Assembly (NCBI GenBank): GCA_038137215.1
Contig: JAYQBG010000001.1
Coordinates: 1 to 64,000 of the forward strand
Origin: JABJAG01 sp038137215
GTDB taxonomy: Bacteria > Pseudomonadota > Alphaproteobacteria > UBA6615
Reading direction: 5' to 3'
Length of the DNA stretch: 64,000 nt
Numbering within the stretch: the first letter of the stretch is position 1; every line of letters starts with the position of its first letter. This document shows positions 1-7,331 of the stretch, one piece after another. The translations under genes were made by a program, and so were the position numbers. The notes beneath the pieces were generated by a model that did no database searches, had not been told where the DNA came from, and saw only the letters and a list, made by a program, of their open reading frames with translations.

Positions 1-329
1 CCGCTCCGCTGGCCCTGCAGCTGGGATGCGGCTTCGTGATGGCGCGGAAATCCGGGAAGCTTCCCGGTGAGACAATCTCCCACACCTACGATCTGGAATA
101 CGGCTCGGATACGGTCGAGCTGCAATCCGATGCCATCCAGGCCGGTCAGCGAGTGGTCATCCTCGACGATCTGCTCGCCACCGGTGGAACAGCCGGCGGT
201 GCCTTGACCCTGCTCCGTCAGGTCGGCGCCGACGTCCGGGCGGCGGCTTTCATCATCGAGCTTGAAGGCCTGGGCGGACGCGAACATCTCGACATTCCGA
301 TCACCGCGCTGCTGGAAGTTGACGCCTGA
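1..329 (+). CDS. apt: Adenine phosphoribosyltransferase, C-terminal part
   Basis: The gene enters from the left edge; reading from base 3 gives 108 residues to a TGA at 327-329. Apt makes AMP from adenine and PRPP in purine salvage. The visible part has the family stretch GFVMARKSGKLP and the PRPP-binding loop VVILDDLLATGGTAGG, followed by the usual C-terminal helix (FIIELEGLGGRE). Length and order fit the last two thirds of a normal Apt of about 170 residues. It converges on the DenD-like gene with only 15 bases between the stops and no obvious hairpin. The in-frame ATG at 36 is internal, not the start. Confidence 0.95.
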   Translation, partial: APLALQLGCGFVMARKSGKLPGETISHTYDLEYGSDTVELQSDAIQAGQRVVILDDLLATGGTAGGALTLLRQVGADVRAAAFIIELEGLGGREHLDIPITALLEVDA

Positions 330-344
330 ACCCGAAAGCACCTG

Positions 345-1331
345 CTATCGCACGAAATTTCCGCCGAGCTCCTCCTCCACGAAGGTCTCGATAATCTCGG
401 TCACCGATGCATCCGGCGTCATTCCGAGCTCGCGCGCACGCGCACCGTCGGCATACCACGGCCAGCTGTCCACGATCTGCTGAATGAGTTCGTCCGGCGC
501 ATGGGAGACCCTGTCCGCCACCGTATCACCGGCATAGGCACGCAAGGCGTCGAGCATCTCTCCGATCTTGGGTGAGATGCCGTTCATCATCACCGCACGG
601 TTCATCCCCAGCTTCGCGCCCTCGACATTGTGCACATCGATGAACGCCTGCACCGCGCGCTTGGGCGACAGGATCAACATCCGGGTTCCGGGATCGACCA
701 GATTATCGACCATATCCCCCTGAAGCGGTTCCCGCAGGATCGAACTGGCGAAACCGGATGCCGCTGCATTCGGTTTTCCCGGCCGGATCACGATGGTGGG
801 CAGGCGCAGGGTCCGGCCATCGACGAATCCCTTGCGGGTATAGTCATTGACCAGCAACTCACCGATCGCCTTCTGAGCACCATAGGAGGTCTGCGGCGTC
901 AGGGCGGTTGAATCGTCAATGGAGCGCTCACCACCATAGACGGCCAGTGAACTGGTAAAGATGATCTTGGGGCAACGTCCGGTGCGCCGTGCAGCTTCGA
1001 GCACATTGCGCCCGCCATCCAGATTGACCGCATAGCCGAGATCGAAATCCGCTTCCGCGCCGCCACTGACCACGGCGGCAAAATGAAACACCGCGTCGGT
1101 TTCACCATCGATCAGATCGTCCACCGTGTCCCGGTCGCCAATATCGCCGGTCACCAACTCCACACGCGGATCGTCCGGCGCAGGCTCGGCAGGTTCGAAC
1201 GCATCGAACAGAACCACCTTGTCCACCGCGCGCGGTGCCCCATCGGGGCCGAGAAGCTCGGGTTTGGCCAGTATCCGCATGGCGAGCCTGCGGCCCAGCA
1301 TGCCGGTTCCACCGGTGATCACGACTTTCAT
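345..1331 (-). CDS. denD: DenD-like NAD-dependent epimerase/dehydratase (probable D-erythronate dehydrogenase)
   Basis: An extended short-chain dehydrogenase of 328 residues. The Rossmann motif TGGTGMLG lies at residues 6-13, and the catalytic YxxxK pair at Tyr150 and Lys154 (SYGAQK). The later stretch VIRPGKPNAAASGFASSILRE resembles D-erythronate dehydrogenases (DenD), which oxidise D-erythronate at C2; the exact substrate is inferred. I chose the ATG at 1331 because MKVVITGG begins the Rossmann fold directly and a strong GGGGGAG ribosome site precedes it; a 43-residue upstream extension looks non-coding. It lies 25 bases downstream of an aminotransferase gene on the same strand. No DenK/OtnK kinase or OtnC aldolase gene is nearby, so a complete erythronate pathway is not shown here. 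Confidence 0.85.
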   Translation of the reverse strand: MKVVITGGTGMLGRRLAMRILAKPELLGPDGAPRAVDKVVLFDAFEPAEPAPDDPRVELVTGDIGDRDTVDDLIDGETDAVFHFAAVVSGGAEADFDLGYAVNLDGGRNVLEAARRTGRCPKIIFTSSLAVYGGERSIDDSTALTPQTSYGAQKAIGELLVNDYTRKGFVDGRTLRLPTIVIRPGKPNAAASGFASSILREPLQGDMVDNLVDPGTRMLILSPKRAVQAFIDVHNVEGAKLGMNRAVMMNGISPKIGEMLDALRAYAGDTVADRVSHAPDELIQQIVDSWPWYADGARARELGMTPDASVTEIIETFVEEELGGNFVR

Positions 1332-1356
1332 CGAAATTTCTCCCCCGTTCCGGATA

Positions 1357-2535
1357 TCATGACAGCGCCGGTTCCAGCCGGTCGAGCGCCGTTGATAGGG
1401 TTTCTGCATCGGACGCGAAACACAACCGCAGCCAGCCTTCGCCGGATTCGCCGAAGGCACGGCCCGGGGCCATACCGACCCCCGTCTCGGCGATCAGCTG
1501 CTTGGCATAGGCCACGCTGTCGGTCATGCCATCGACCGCGAAAAAGGCATAAAACGCGCCTTCCGGGCGGGCGAGCCGCACGCGTGACATTCCAGCGAGG
1601 CGCTGAAACACAAGATCACGATTTCGCCGATAGCGTTCGACCATCTCCTGCACAAAGGGTTCACCATCGCGCATGGCCACGACCCCGGCATGCTGCACGA
1701 AGGTGGTGGGCGAAGCGACATTGAACTCGTTCAGCTTGGAAAAGATCGGGCCAAGATCGGGGGGATGGGTCAGCCAGCCGAGCCGCCAGCCGGTCATCGA
1801 CCAGGACTTGGAGAAGCTGTTCACTACGATCACGCGATCATCACTCTCGGCAATATCGAGGAAGGACGGCGCACGGGCCCGGTCATAGATCAGCCGGACA
1901 TAGACCTCGTCGGACACGACATAGACACCCCGTTCGCGCGCAAAGGACAGCAACTCACGCTGCTGCTCGGTTTCCATCACCCAGCCGGTGGGATTGCCCG
2001 GTGAATTGACATAGATCCCACGGGTACGGTCGTCGCAGGCCGCCACAATATCATTCATGTCGAGATGCCAGGCCCCGTGCTCGTCGGAGCGCAGCGGAAC
2101 CATACGCGCCTCTCCGCCCATCACCTCGACCGTGCCGGCACAATTCGGCCAGAGCGGCCCGATAATCAGAACATTGTCGCCCGCATCCACCAGGGCCTGG
2201 GAGACCAGCATGATCGCCGCCATGCCCGAAGCGCTGACCGTAATGCGGTCGATCCCGATCTCGCGGCCGATAAGATCGGTCGAGTAGGTCGCGATAGTCT
2301 CGCGCAGCGGCGGAATCCCGCGGTTCTGTGCATAGAACACATGATCGTCGGAAAGCGCGTCTGCCGCAGCCTTCTTGATGTAGTCCGGGGTTGGCAGATC
2401 CGGTTCACCGAACCACAACGCGATCACATCCTCACGTCCGATATTGCTTTCGGCCACCTGCCGGATGCGCGAGCCTTCGAGCGCCTCGATGGCCGGACGC
2501 GCCCGCCGCAGTTCGGTGTTATGGGAATCGGACAT
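1357..2535 (-). CDS. PLP-dependent class I/II aminotransferase
   Basis: A fold-type I aminotransferase of 392 residues, close to the usual 390-400. Visible landmarks are NSPGNPTG (about 177-184), the cofactor Asp in SDEVY (Asp209), the Schiff-base lysine in SFSKSWSMTGWRLGW (Lys243), and the carboxylate-binding Arg near the C-terminus in GWLRLCFA. It belongs to the aspartate/aromatic aminotransferase superfamily, but the donor and acceptor cannot be read from sequence. It starts one base past the stop of the DUF6064 gene and is followed by the DenD-like gene, so the three probably form an operon. A second, clearly different aminotransferase (48410-49612) looks like the housekeeping AspC type. 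Confidence 0.88.
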   Translation of the reverse strand: MSDSHNTELRRARPAIEALEGSRIRQVAESNIGREDVIALWFGEPDLPTPDYIKKAAADALSDDHVFYAQNRGIPPLRETIATYSTDLIGREIGIDRITVSASGMAAIMLVSQALVDAGDNVLIIGPLWPNCAGTVEVMGGEARMVPLRSDEHGAWHLDMNDIVAACDDRTRGIYVNSPGNPTGWVMETEQQRELLSFARERGVYVVSDEVYVRLIYDRARAPSFLDIAESDDRVIVVNSFSKSWSMTGWRLGWLTHPPDLGPIFSKLNEFNVASPTTFVQHAGVVAMRDGEPFVQEMVERYRRNRDLVFQRLAGMSRVRLARPEGAFYAFFAVDGMTDSVAYAKQLIAETGVGMAPGRAFGESGEGWLRLCFASDAETLSTALDRLEPALS

Positions 2536-3195
2536 TCATTCTCTTCCTGAGCCATTGGATCTCTCGGCCTGTCGTTTCAACACCAAGAGCGGGACAACGA
2601 CAAGTCCCAAGACCGGGAAAACCAATCCGAAGGGTGCCCCCAGCGCTAGAAACGTCGCGCCATCCAAAAAGGTCCACAGCACCGGAACAACCGACAACCA
2701 CAGGAGGCCCGGACCACAGGCCAGGAGCCAGAGCGCCAGTGTCAGCAAAACCGTGGCCGTCGGGTCTGCCCCGAAGACGAGGGCAGCGGGAAGTCCCGCA
2801 CCCGCGCTGAAACCGACAAGCGGCCAGATCAGCAATGCCAGAACGGCCAGAAACAGCGCCACGGCACCGGGCAGGTTCGCGGCAAACCGGAACGACAGCG
2901 CATTGCGCACCACACACAGCCAGCCGATCAGAACGGCCTGCATCACAAACAATCCGGCATAGACGGGGGCCGCGAAGTTGATCTGCGAAAACTGGAACAG
3001 ATGGAACCCGACACCCGCCCACAACCAGCCAACCAGCAAAATCATGCCGATCCATCGCGCGCGGGCCGCATGGGTCCGCCCGACCAGAACCAGTGCTGCC
3101 AATGCCAGCGCCATGCCCAGCAACGGCGCGGGCCAGATCGCCAGATTGTACTGCACGATGGTCGAGAAATAGGTTTCGATGGTGAACGGGAGCAT
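2536..3195 (-). CDS. DUF6064-family polytopic membrane protein
   Basis: Predicted 219-residue inner-membrane protein with about six or seven hydrophobic helices and few charges. The N-terminus MLPFTIETYFS, followed by YNLAIWPAP, is what I recognise as the DUF6064 family; no function is known to me. I chose the ATG at 3195 over a TTG at 3213 because GGGTGAG precedes it and MLPF is the family start. The stop abuts the aminotransferase start, which suggests translational coupling. Confidence 0.75.
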   Translation of the reverse strand: MLPFTIETYFSTIVQYNLAIWPAPLLGMALALAALVLVGRTHAARARWIGMILLVGWLWAGVGFHLFQFSQINFAAPVYAGLFVMQAVLIGWLCVVRNALSFRFAANLPGAVALFLAVLALLIWPLVGFSAGAGLPAALVFGADPTATVLLTLALWLLACGPGLLWLSVVPVLWTFLDGATFLALGAPFGLVFPVLGLVVVPLLVLKRQAERSNGSGRE

Positions 3196-3223
3196 TCGAA
3201 ACTCACCCGGCAAGGCGTCGCGC

Positions 3224-4195
3224 CTAGAGCGACTCCACGTAGCTTACCATGCGTGTAAGCATCGCCGCGTCGGGCATGGGACCATGACCGACACCCATGT
3301 TTTCCACCATATGCGCCACTTGCGAGGTTGCCGGGATTGCGCAGGTCACCGCCGGATGGGACACCACGAATTTCAGCAAAAACTGCGGCCAGCTCGTACA
3401 GCCGATCTCCGGCGCCCAATCGGGCAGTGACTTGCCCGCAAACTGGTTGATGAGTGACTTGCGCCGGAACGGCCGATTGACGATCACCCCGATCCCGCGT
3501 TCAGCGGCCAGCGGCAGCAAGCGGTCTTCGGCCTCGCGGTCGAGAATATTGTAGGTAAACTGCACAAAATCGAGCGGCCGGCTTTCCATGATCTCCGCGA
3601 ACTCGCGGTGTCGCCGACCGTGTGATGTCGTGATCCCCACATAGCGTAGCCGGCCGGCCTGCTTGTCCGCTGCCAGCGTCTCGAGATGTTCTTCCCAGTC
3701 CACCAAGTTGTGGACCTGCATCAGGTCGAAACGGTTCAGCCCCCACAGCGCCCGCGACTCCGCCATCTGGGCTTCGCCATCCTCGAAGACGGGTGTCCAG
3801 ACCTTGGTCGCCGAGAACAGGCCATCGGTGTTTGCGCCGTTCGCCTTAAGATGCTTCAGGGACCAACCGATCACATCTTCGGCGGACCCGTACATGGGGG
3901 ACGAGTCCACCATACCGCCGCCAAGATCGAAGAACGTCTTCAGCACCTCGGCCCGCGCAGCGCGCGTTCGGGCATCTTCGCCGACATTGAAAGTAACCCA
4001 TGTCCCCATGCCGATCACCGGTATTTTCTCACCTGTCGATGGAATCTGTCGCAAATGCATCGGGCCGTTTGCCGAAAGCGGGCCGTTTGCCGAAAAGGCA
4101 ATGCGCGGCTGTATCCCGACCCCAAGAGCCAGGGTCGTGGCGCCGGCTGTTCCGAGAAAACGCCGGCGGGTCAGTTTTTCGAATGAACTTCTCAT
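3224..4195 (-). CDS. Tat-exported aldo/keto reductase
   Basis: An aldo/keto reductase of 323 residues with an N-terminal twin-arginine signal (TRRRFLG at 9-15, then a hydrophobic stretch to about residue 34), so it is probably exported folded to the periplasm. The catalytic tetrad is intact: Asp97, Tyr102 (SSPMYG), Lys131 (ATKVW) and His162 (QVHN). Export of a nicotinamide-dependent enzyme is unusual, because NADPH is not expected in the periplasm. Tat aldo/keto reductases are nevertheless seen in other proteobacteria. Right after the signal, SANGP is duplicated by an 18-base tandem repeat. The gene reads toward the DUF6064 gene with a 28-base gap. Confidence 0.85.
   Translation of the reverse strand: MRSSFEKLTRRRFLGTAGATTLALGVGIQPRIAFSANGPLSANGPMHLRQIPSTGEKIPVIGMGTWVTFNVGEDARTRAARAEVLKTFFDLGGGMVDSSPMYGSAEDVIGWSLKHLKANGANTDGLFSATKVWTPVFEDGEAQMAESRALWGLNRFDLMQVHNLVDWEEHLETLAADKQAGRLRYVGITTSHGRRHREFAEIMESRPLDFVQFTYNILDREAEDRLLPLAAERGIGVIVNRPFRRKSLINQFAGKSLPDWAPEIGCTSWPQFLLKFVVSHPAVTCAIPATSQVAHMVENMGVGHGPMPDAAMLTRMVSYVESL
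4061..4096. repeat. 18-base tandem duplication in the aldo/keto reductase leader
   Basis: Two adjacent 18-base copies (4061-4078 and 4079-4096) differ at one base. They duplicate about six residues (SANGP-L/M) just after the Tat signal peptide. The repeat keeps frame and sits in the linker before the barrel, so it is probably tolerated. Its near identity suggests a recent slippage event. Confidence 0.8.
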
Positions 4196-4339
4196 ACCGG
4201 TGAATCTGGAGCGAAGCCGGCCGCAATCAACCTATTTGGTCCAACATTCCCGTGAACCCCGGTGAACCAGCGCAATTTGCTCACGGGCACCAGATCGGGC
4301 ATATCTGCGGCTTCCAAGACCACAAGACCTGAAAGCAAT

Positions 4340-4768
4340 ATGTCCGACTTCGAAGCACGTGACCTGACCGAAGGCCTGAATGGCGAACTGGGCTTTCGCC
4401 TGATCGACTGGCGCGACGGGTTCGCCCAAATCTCCGTCGATCTCGATGACCGCCACAAGAACCGGCAGGGCGGCCTGCATGGTGGCGTAACCGCGACGCT
4501 GATCGATGCCGCCACCGGATTCTGCGGTGTTTACGAACCCGATCCCGAGAAGCGCCGTGGCAATGTCACTGTTTCTCTGACAGTCAATTTCGTCGGTCGC
4601 GCCAAGACCGGCACGATTATCTGCACGGCGAAAGTCGTGCGGGCCGGCCGGCGCATCTATTTTGCCTCGGCCGAGGTGCACGACAGCGACGACAATCTGG
4701 TCGCCACGGCCGAGGCGGTTTACGCCTATGTGGACCGGGACGCGCAGCGAAAACCGACCGACCGCTAG
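4340..4768 (+). CDS. PaaI-type hotdog thioesterase
   Basis: A 142-residue hotdog-fold thioesterase of the PaaI/YdiI type that hydrolyses acyl-CoA thioesters. The active-site signature GGLHGG (44-49) with Asp56 in TLIDAATG is intact, and the strand VSLTVNFVGRAKTG follows as expected. I start at the ATG at 4340 (MSDFEARD); an in-frame GTG at 4262 would add 26 residues of no family character. The acyl substrate is unknown. It lies nine bases upstream of hspQ and may be co-transcribed with it. Confidence 0.85.
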   Translation: MSDFEARDLTEGLNGELGFRLIDWRDGFAQISVDLDDRHKNRQGGLHGGVTATLIDAATGFCGVYEPDPEKRRGNVTVSLTVNFVGRAKTGTIICTAKVVRAGRRIYFASAEVHDSDDNLVATAEAVYAYVDRDAQRKPTDR

Positions 4769-4777
4769 ATCACCCGC

Positions 4778-5095
4778 ATGTCCCTCCCTGCTGCCAAATT
4801 CCACATCGGGCAACTGGTCCGCCACGCGCTGTTCGACTATCGCGGCGTGATTTTCGATGTGGACCCGGTCTATAGCGGCACCGACCAGTGGTACGAGCAG
4901 GTTGCGCGATCCCGACCGCCCAAGGATGCGCCCTGGTATCACGTGATGGTCCATGACGCCCTGCACACCACCTATGTGGCGGAACGGAACCTGCTGGAAG
5001 AACCCGACCCGTCCCAGATCGCACATCCCCTGCTGGGCGGACACTTCACGGCCTTCGATGGCACACGCTTTCTGAATATCGAGAAGACGAACTGA
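4778..5095 (+). CDS. hspQ: Heat shock protein HspQ (YccV family)
   Basis: A 105-residue protein of the HspQ/YccV family (hemimethylated-DNA-binding domain). FHIGQLVRHALFDYRGVIFDVDP, with a central WYEQ and a PWYHVMV strand, is diagnostic. In E. coli HspQ specifies substrates for Lon and binds hemimethylated oriC; which role applies here is not shown. Length is normal. The TPP riboswitch begins about 50 bases after its stop, so the downstream transporter probably has its own promoter or at least its own control. Confidence 0.92.
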   Translation: MSLPAAKFHIGQLVRHALFDYRGVIFDVDPVYSGTDQWYEQVARSRPPKDAPWYHVMVHDALHTTYVAERNLLEEPDPSQIAHPLLGGHFTAFDGTRFLNIEKTN

Positions 5096-5145
5096 GCGCG
5101 CGCCTTGACTCTCTCCAGCAACCATCCCATCGTTCGGCTACCGTA

Positions 5146-5222
5146 ATACTGGGGTGCCCTGAACCTTCCGGGCTGAGAACAGACCCATTCACCTGATCCG
5201 GATCATGCCGGCGGAGGGAGTT
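5146..5222 (+). promoter_or_regulatory. TPP riboswitch aptamer
   Basis: The thi-box core elements appear in order: GGGGTGCC (5151-5158), GGGCTGAGA (5170-5178), then ACCTGATCCGGAT (5191-5203) and ATGCCGGCGGAGGGA (5205-5219). The last three are nearly the invariant segments of thiC-type aptamers. Just downstream a GCGGTGG/CCACCGC hairpin can form (5226-5232 with 5248-5254). Its CCCTCC (5244-5249) could instead pair with GGAGGG (5213-5218) of the aptamer, a plausible switching arrangement. No U-run follows, so Rho-dependent termination or translational control is more likely than intrinsic termination. The first downstream gene starts at 5289. Confidence 0.93.
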
Positions 5223-5288
5223 GTTGCGGTGGTCTTCCAAAGGCCCTCCACCGCCCCACAGACCCGGATCGATAGTCGGGAGTTTCCG

Positions 5289-6416
5289 ATGTCGAGCCTG
5301 CTGCGCCGTTTCCCGGCGATACACGTCACCACCCTGTTTCTCATTCTGTCCGCAACATCGGCTCAGGCCGAGCCTTTGCGCATACCGATACTGGTGCCTA
5401 TCACCGGGTTTCTGTCGCTCGAGGGAACAAGCCAGCAGAATGGCGCCGAACTGGCTCTGGCAGGTGCAGACGTCGCATTCAGTGTCACCGACACCGCCAC
5501 GTCACCGGAAATCGCCATCAACGCGTTCGAGCGCGCCGTCGATGCCGCCGATGTGGTGAGCGTCATTGCACCCATGCTCGGCACGCAGATGCTGGCACTG
5601 ATTCCGCTGGCGGATGAATTCGGAATTCCGCTGGTGACCGTCTCGGGGACAGCGAAGATCACAGAACTCGGCAGCCCCAACGTGTTCCGCTTTTTTCCGG
5701 GAGATGTGGTGGTGAAAGCCGCGCAGGCACGCTACGCCGTGGAGGAGCTGGGCGCGACACGCCCGGCAATCATCTCTCAGACCACGGCCTATGGTCAGAG
5801 CGGGCGCGCGGAACTGGACGCAAATCTGAAGCAGCTCGGCGCATCTCCGGTGTTTCAGGAAGCCCTTGATGTTTCGGTGAAGGACATGCTTCCCGTGCTG
5901 CTCAAGGTGCGTGAATCCGGCGCGGATACATTGCTGCTCCATCTGCATTCCGGCCCGACCGCGTTGGTCATCCGGTACGCCCGGGCGCTCGGGCTGGACA
6001 TTCCCATCATTGCGGGCTCGGCGATGCATCAGCCCGAGACAGCGGCCCTGCTGGAGCCGGCCGAACTCAAAGGGGTCTGCGCAGAAACCGGGTCCTCGCC
6101 GGTGTCCGAAGCGCGCGAGGATGTGCGGACCTTCGTGGACGCCTATCGCCGTTCCTTCGATCGTGAACCGGACGCTTTTGCGCTCGGTCAGTATGACGGT
6201 GCGAAAATGGTTCTCTCCGCGATCGCGGCCGGTGCCCAGACAACAGATGAAGTCCGCACCCATCTGCAGACAGCCCACTACGAAGGCCTTGCCATGACCT
6301 ACAAATCAGATGGCAAGGGCAACATGGCCCATTCTGCGGTGATCATCTGTTATGACGGGGCCGACAGGGTTCCCGATGTCGTCAAGCGCTACGAGAATCT
6401 GACCGGCGCGCTCTAG
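5289..6416 (+). CDS. LivK-type periplasmic substrate-binding protein of a TPP-riboswitch-controlled ABC transporter
   Basis: A 375-residue periplasmic binding protein of the Peripla_BP_6/LivK family. It has a signal peptide ending near SAQA|EP (about residue 26), then the canonical start IPILVPITGFLSLEG. The family normally binds branched-chain amino acids, amides or aromatic acids. The ATG at 5289 is preceded by CGGGAG at 5277-5282 and gives a proper signal peptide; an upstream GTG or ATG inside the riboswitch is not credible. It is the first gene after a TPP riboswitch and heads a complete transporter set. I therefore infer thiamine, a thiamine phosphate or a pyrimidine/thiazole precursor as ligand; this is not proven by sequence. 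Confidence 0.88.
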   Translation: MSSLLRRFPAIHVTTLFLILSATSAQAEPLRIPILVPITGFLSLEGTSQQNGAELALAGADVAFSVTDTATSPEIAINAFERAVDAADVVSVIAPMLGTQMLALIPLADEFGIPLVTVSGTAKITELGSPNVFRFFPGDVVVKAAQARYAVEELGATRPAIISQTTAYGQSGRAELDANLKQLGASPVFQEALDVSVKDMLPVLLKVRESGADTLLLHLHSGPTALVIRYARALGLDIPIIAGSAMHQPETAALLEPAELKGVCAETGSSPVSEAREDVRTFVDAYRRSFDREPDAFALGQYDGAKMVLSAIAAGAQTTDEVRTHLQTAHYEGLAMTYKSDGKGNMAHSAVIICYDGADRVPDVVKRYENLTGAL

Positions 6417-6446
6417 CCCGCTTGCCGAGAAAAGCAGCCGCTTCCC

Positions 6447-7331
6447 ATGCTCATCGCCCAACTTGCGCTGAACGCGCTGGCGCTCGGATCGGCCTATGCG
6501 CTGGTCGCTATCGGCTTTGTTCTGGTGCTCAACGCAACAACCGCGGTCAATTTCGCCCATGGCGAGAGCGTCGTGGCCGGCGGTTTCGCGGCCGTGGCGC
6601 TGGCTATGTTTCTACCGCCGGATCTGGGTATCCCGGGCCTCATTCTGCTGCCCGGGGTGCTTGTCGTCACCGCGGTGCTGGGTCTGGCCATCTGCGCACT
6701 GGCCTATCTGCCGATCCGCAACCGTCCACCTGTATCGGTTTTTGTCACCACCATCGCGGTCGGCATTATCATCGCCAATAGCCTCAATGCCGGCTTCGGG
6801 GCGGCACCGCAGACCGCACCGGCGCTGATCGGTGTCGGCAGTTTCGAGTTTCTGGGCGCCCGCCTCAGCCGCCAGTCGCTGGCAATCATCGTCACAGCGA
6901 TTGTACTGATCGGCGGACTGGCGTTTGTCCTGCAACGAACCCAGCTCGGACGTCAGTTCCGGGCCTGTTCGCAGGACCCGGAGATGGCCCGCGCCCTGGG
7001 AATACGCCTGACCCGCATCACCATGCTCGCCTTTGCGCTGGGGACCGCGTTGGCCGGCGCCGCCGGGCTGCTGCTCGCCCATCAGTTTTTCATCAGCCCG
7101 TCCGATGGCGGTAGCCTGATTCTGAAGGCCTATATCGCGGTCGTGATCGGCGGCTGGGGCAGCCTGCGGGGCGCCGCCGCCGGTGCGATGCTGATCGCGA
7201 TTTTCGAGATCGGCGTTGCTGCGATCTCCTCCCAGCCGGTGGCTGAAGGCCTGCTCTATATCGTCGTTCTACTGGTCCTGTTTGTCCGGCCTCAGGGTCT
7301 GTTCGGCGAACCGCAACAGGTGCGGGCATGA
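6447..7331 (+). CDS. LivH-type ABC permease
   Basis: A 294-residue permease of the BPD_transp_2/LivH family with about eight hydrophobic segments. The early NFAHGE motif and the late signature GGWGSLRGAAAGAMLI are typical. It is the first of two membrane subunits of the riboswitch-controlled importer. It lies 30 bases after the binding-protein gene, and its stop overlaps the next start (ATGA at 7328-7331), indicating translational coupling. Confidence 0.92.
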   Translation: MLIAQLALNALALGSAYALVAIGFVLVLNATTAVNFAHGESVVAGGFAAVALAMFLPPDLGIPGLILLPGVLVVTAVLGLAICALAYLPIRNRPPVSVFVTTIAVGIIIANSLNAGFGAAPQTAPALIGVGSFEFLGARLSRQSLAIIVTAIVLIGGLAFVLQRTQLGRQFRACSQDPEMARALGIRLTRITMLAFALGTALAGAAGLLLAHQFFISPSDGGSLILKAYIAVVIGGWGSLRGAAAGAMLIAIFEIGVAAISSQPVAEGLLYIVVLLVLFVRPQGLFGEPQQVRA

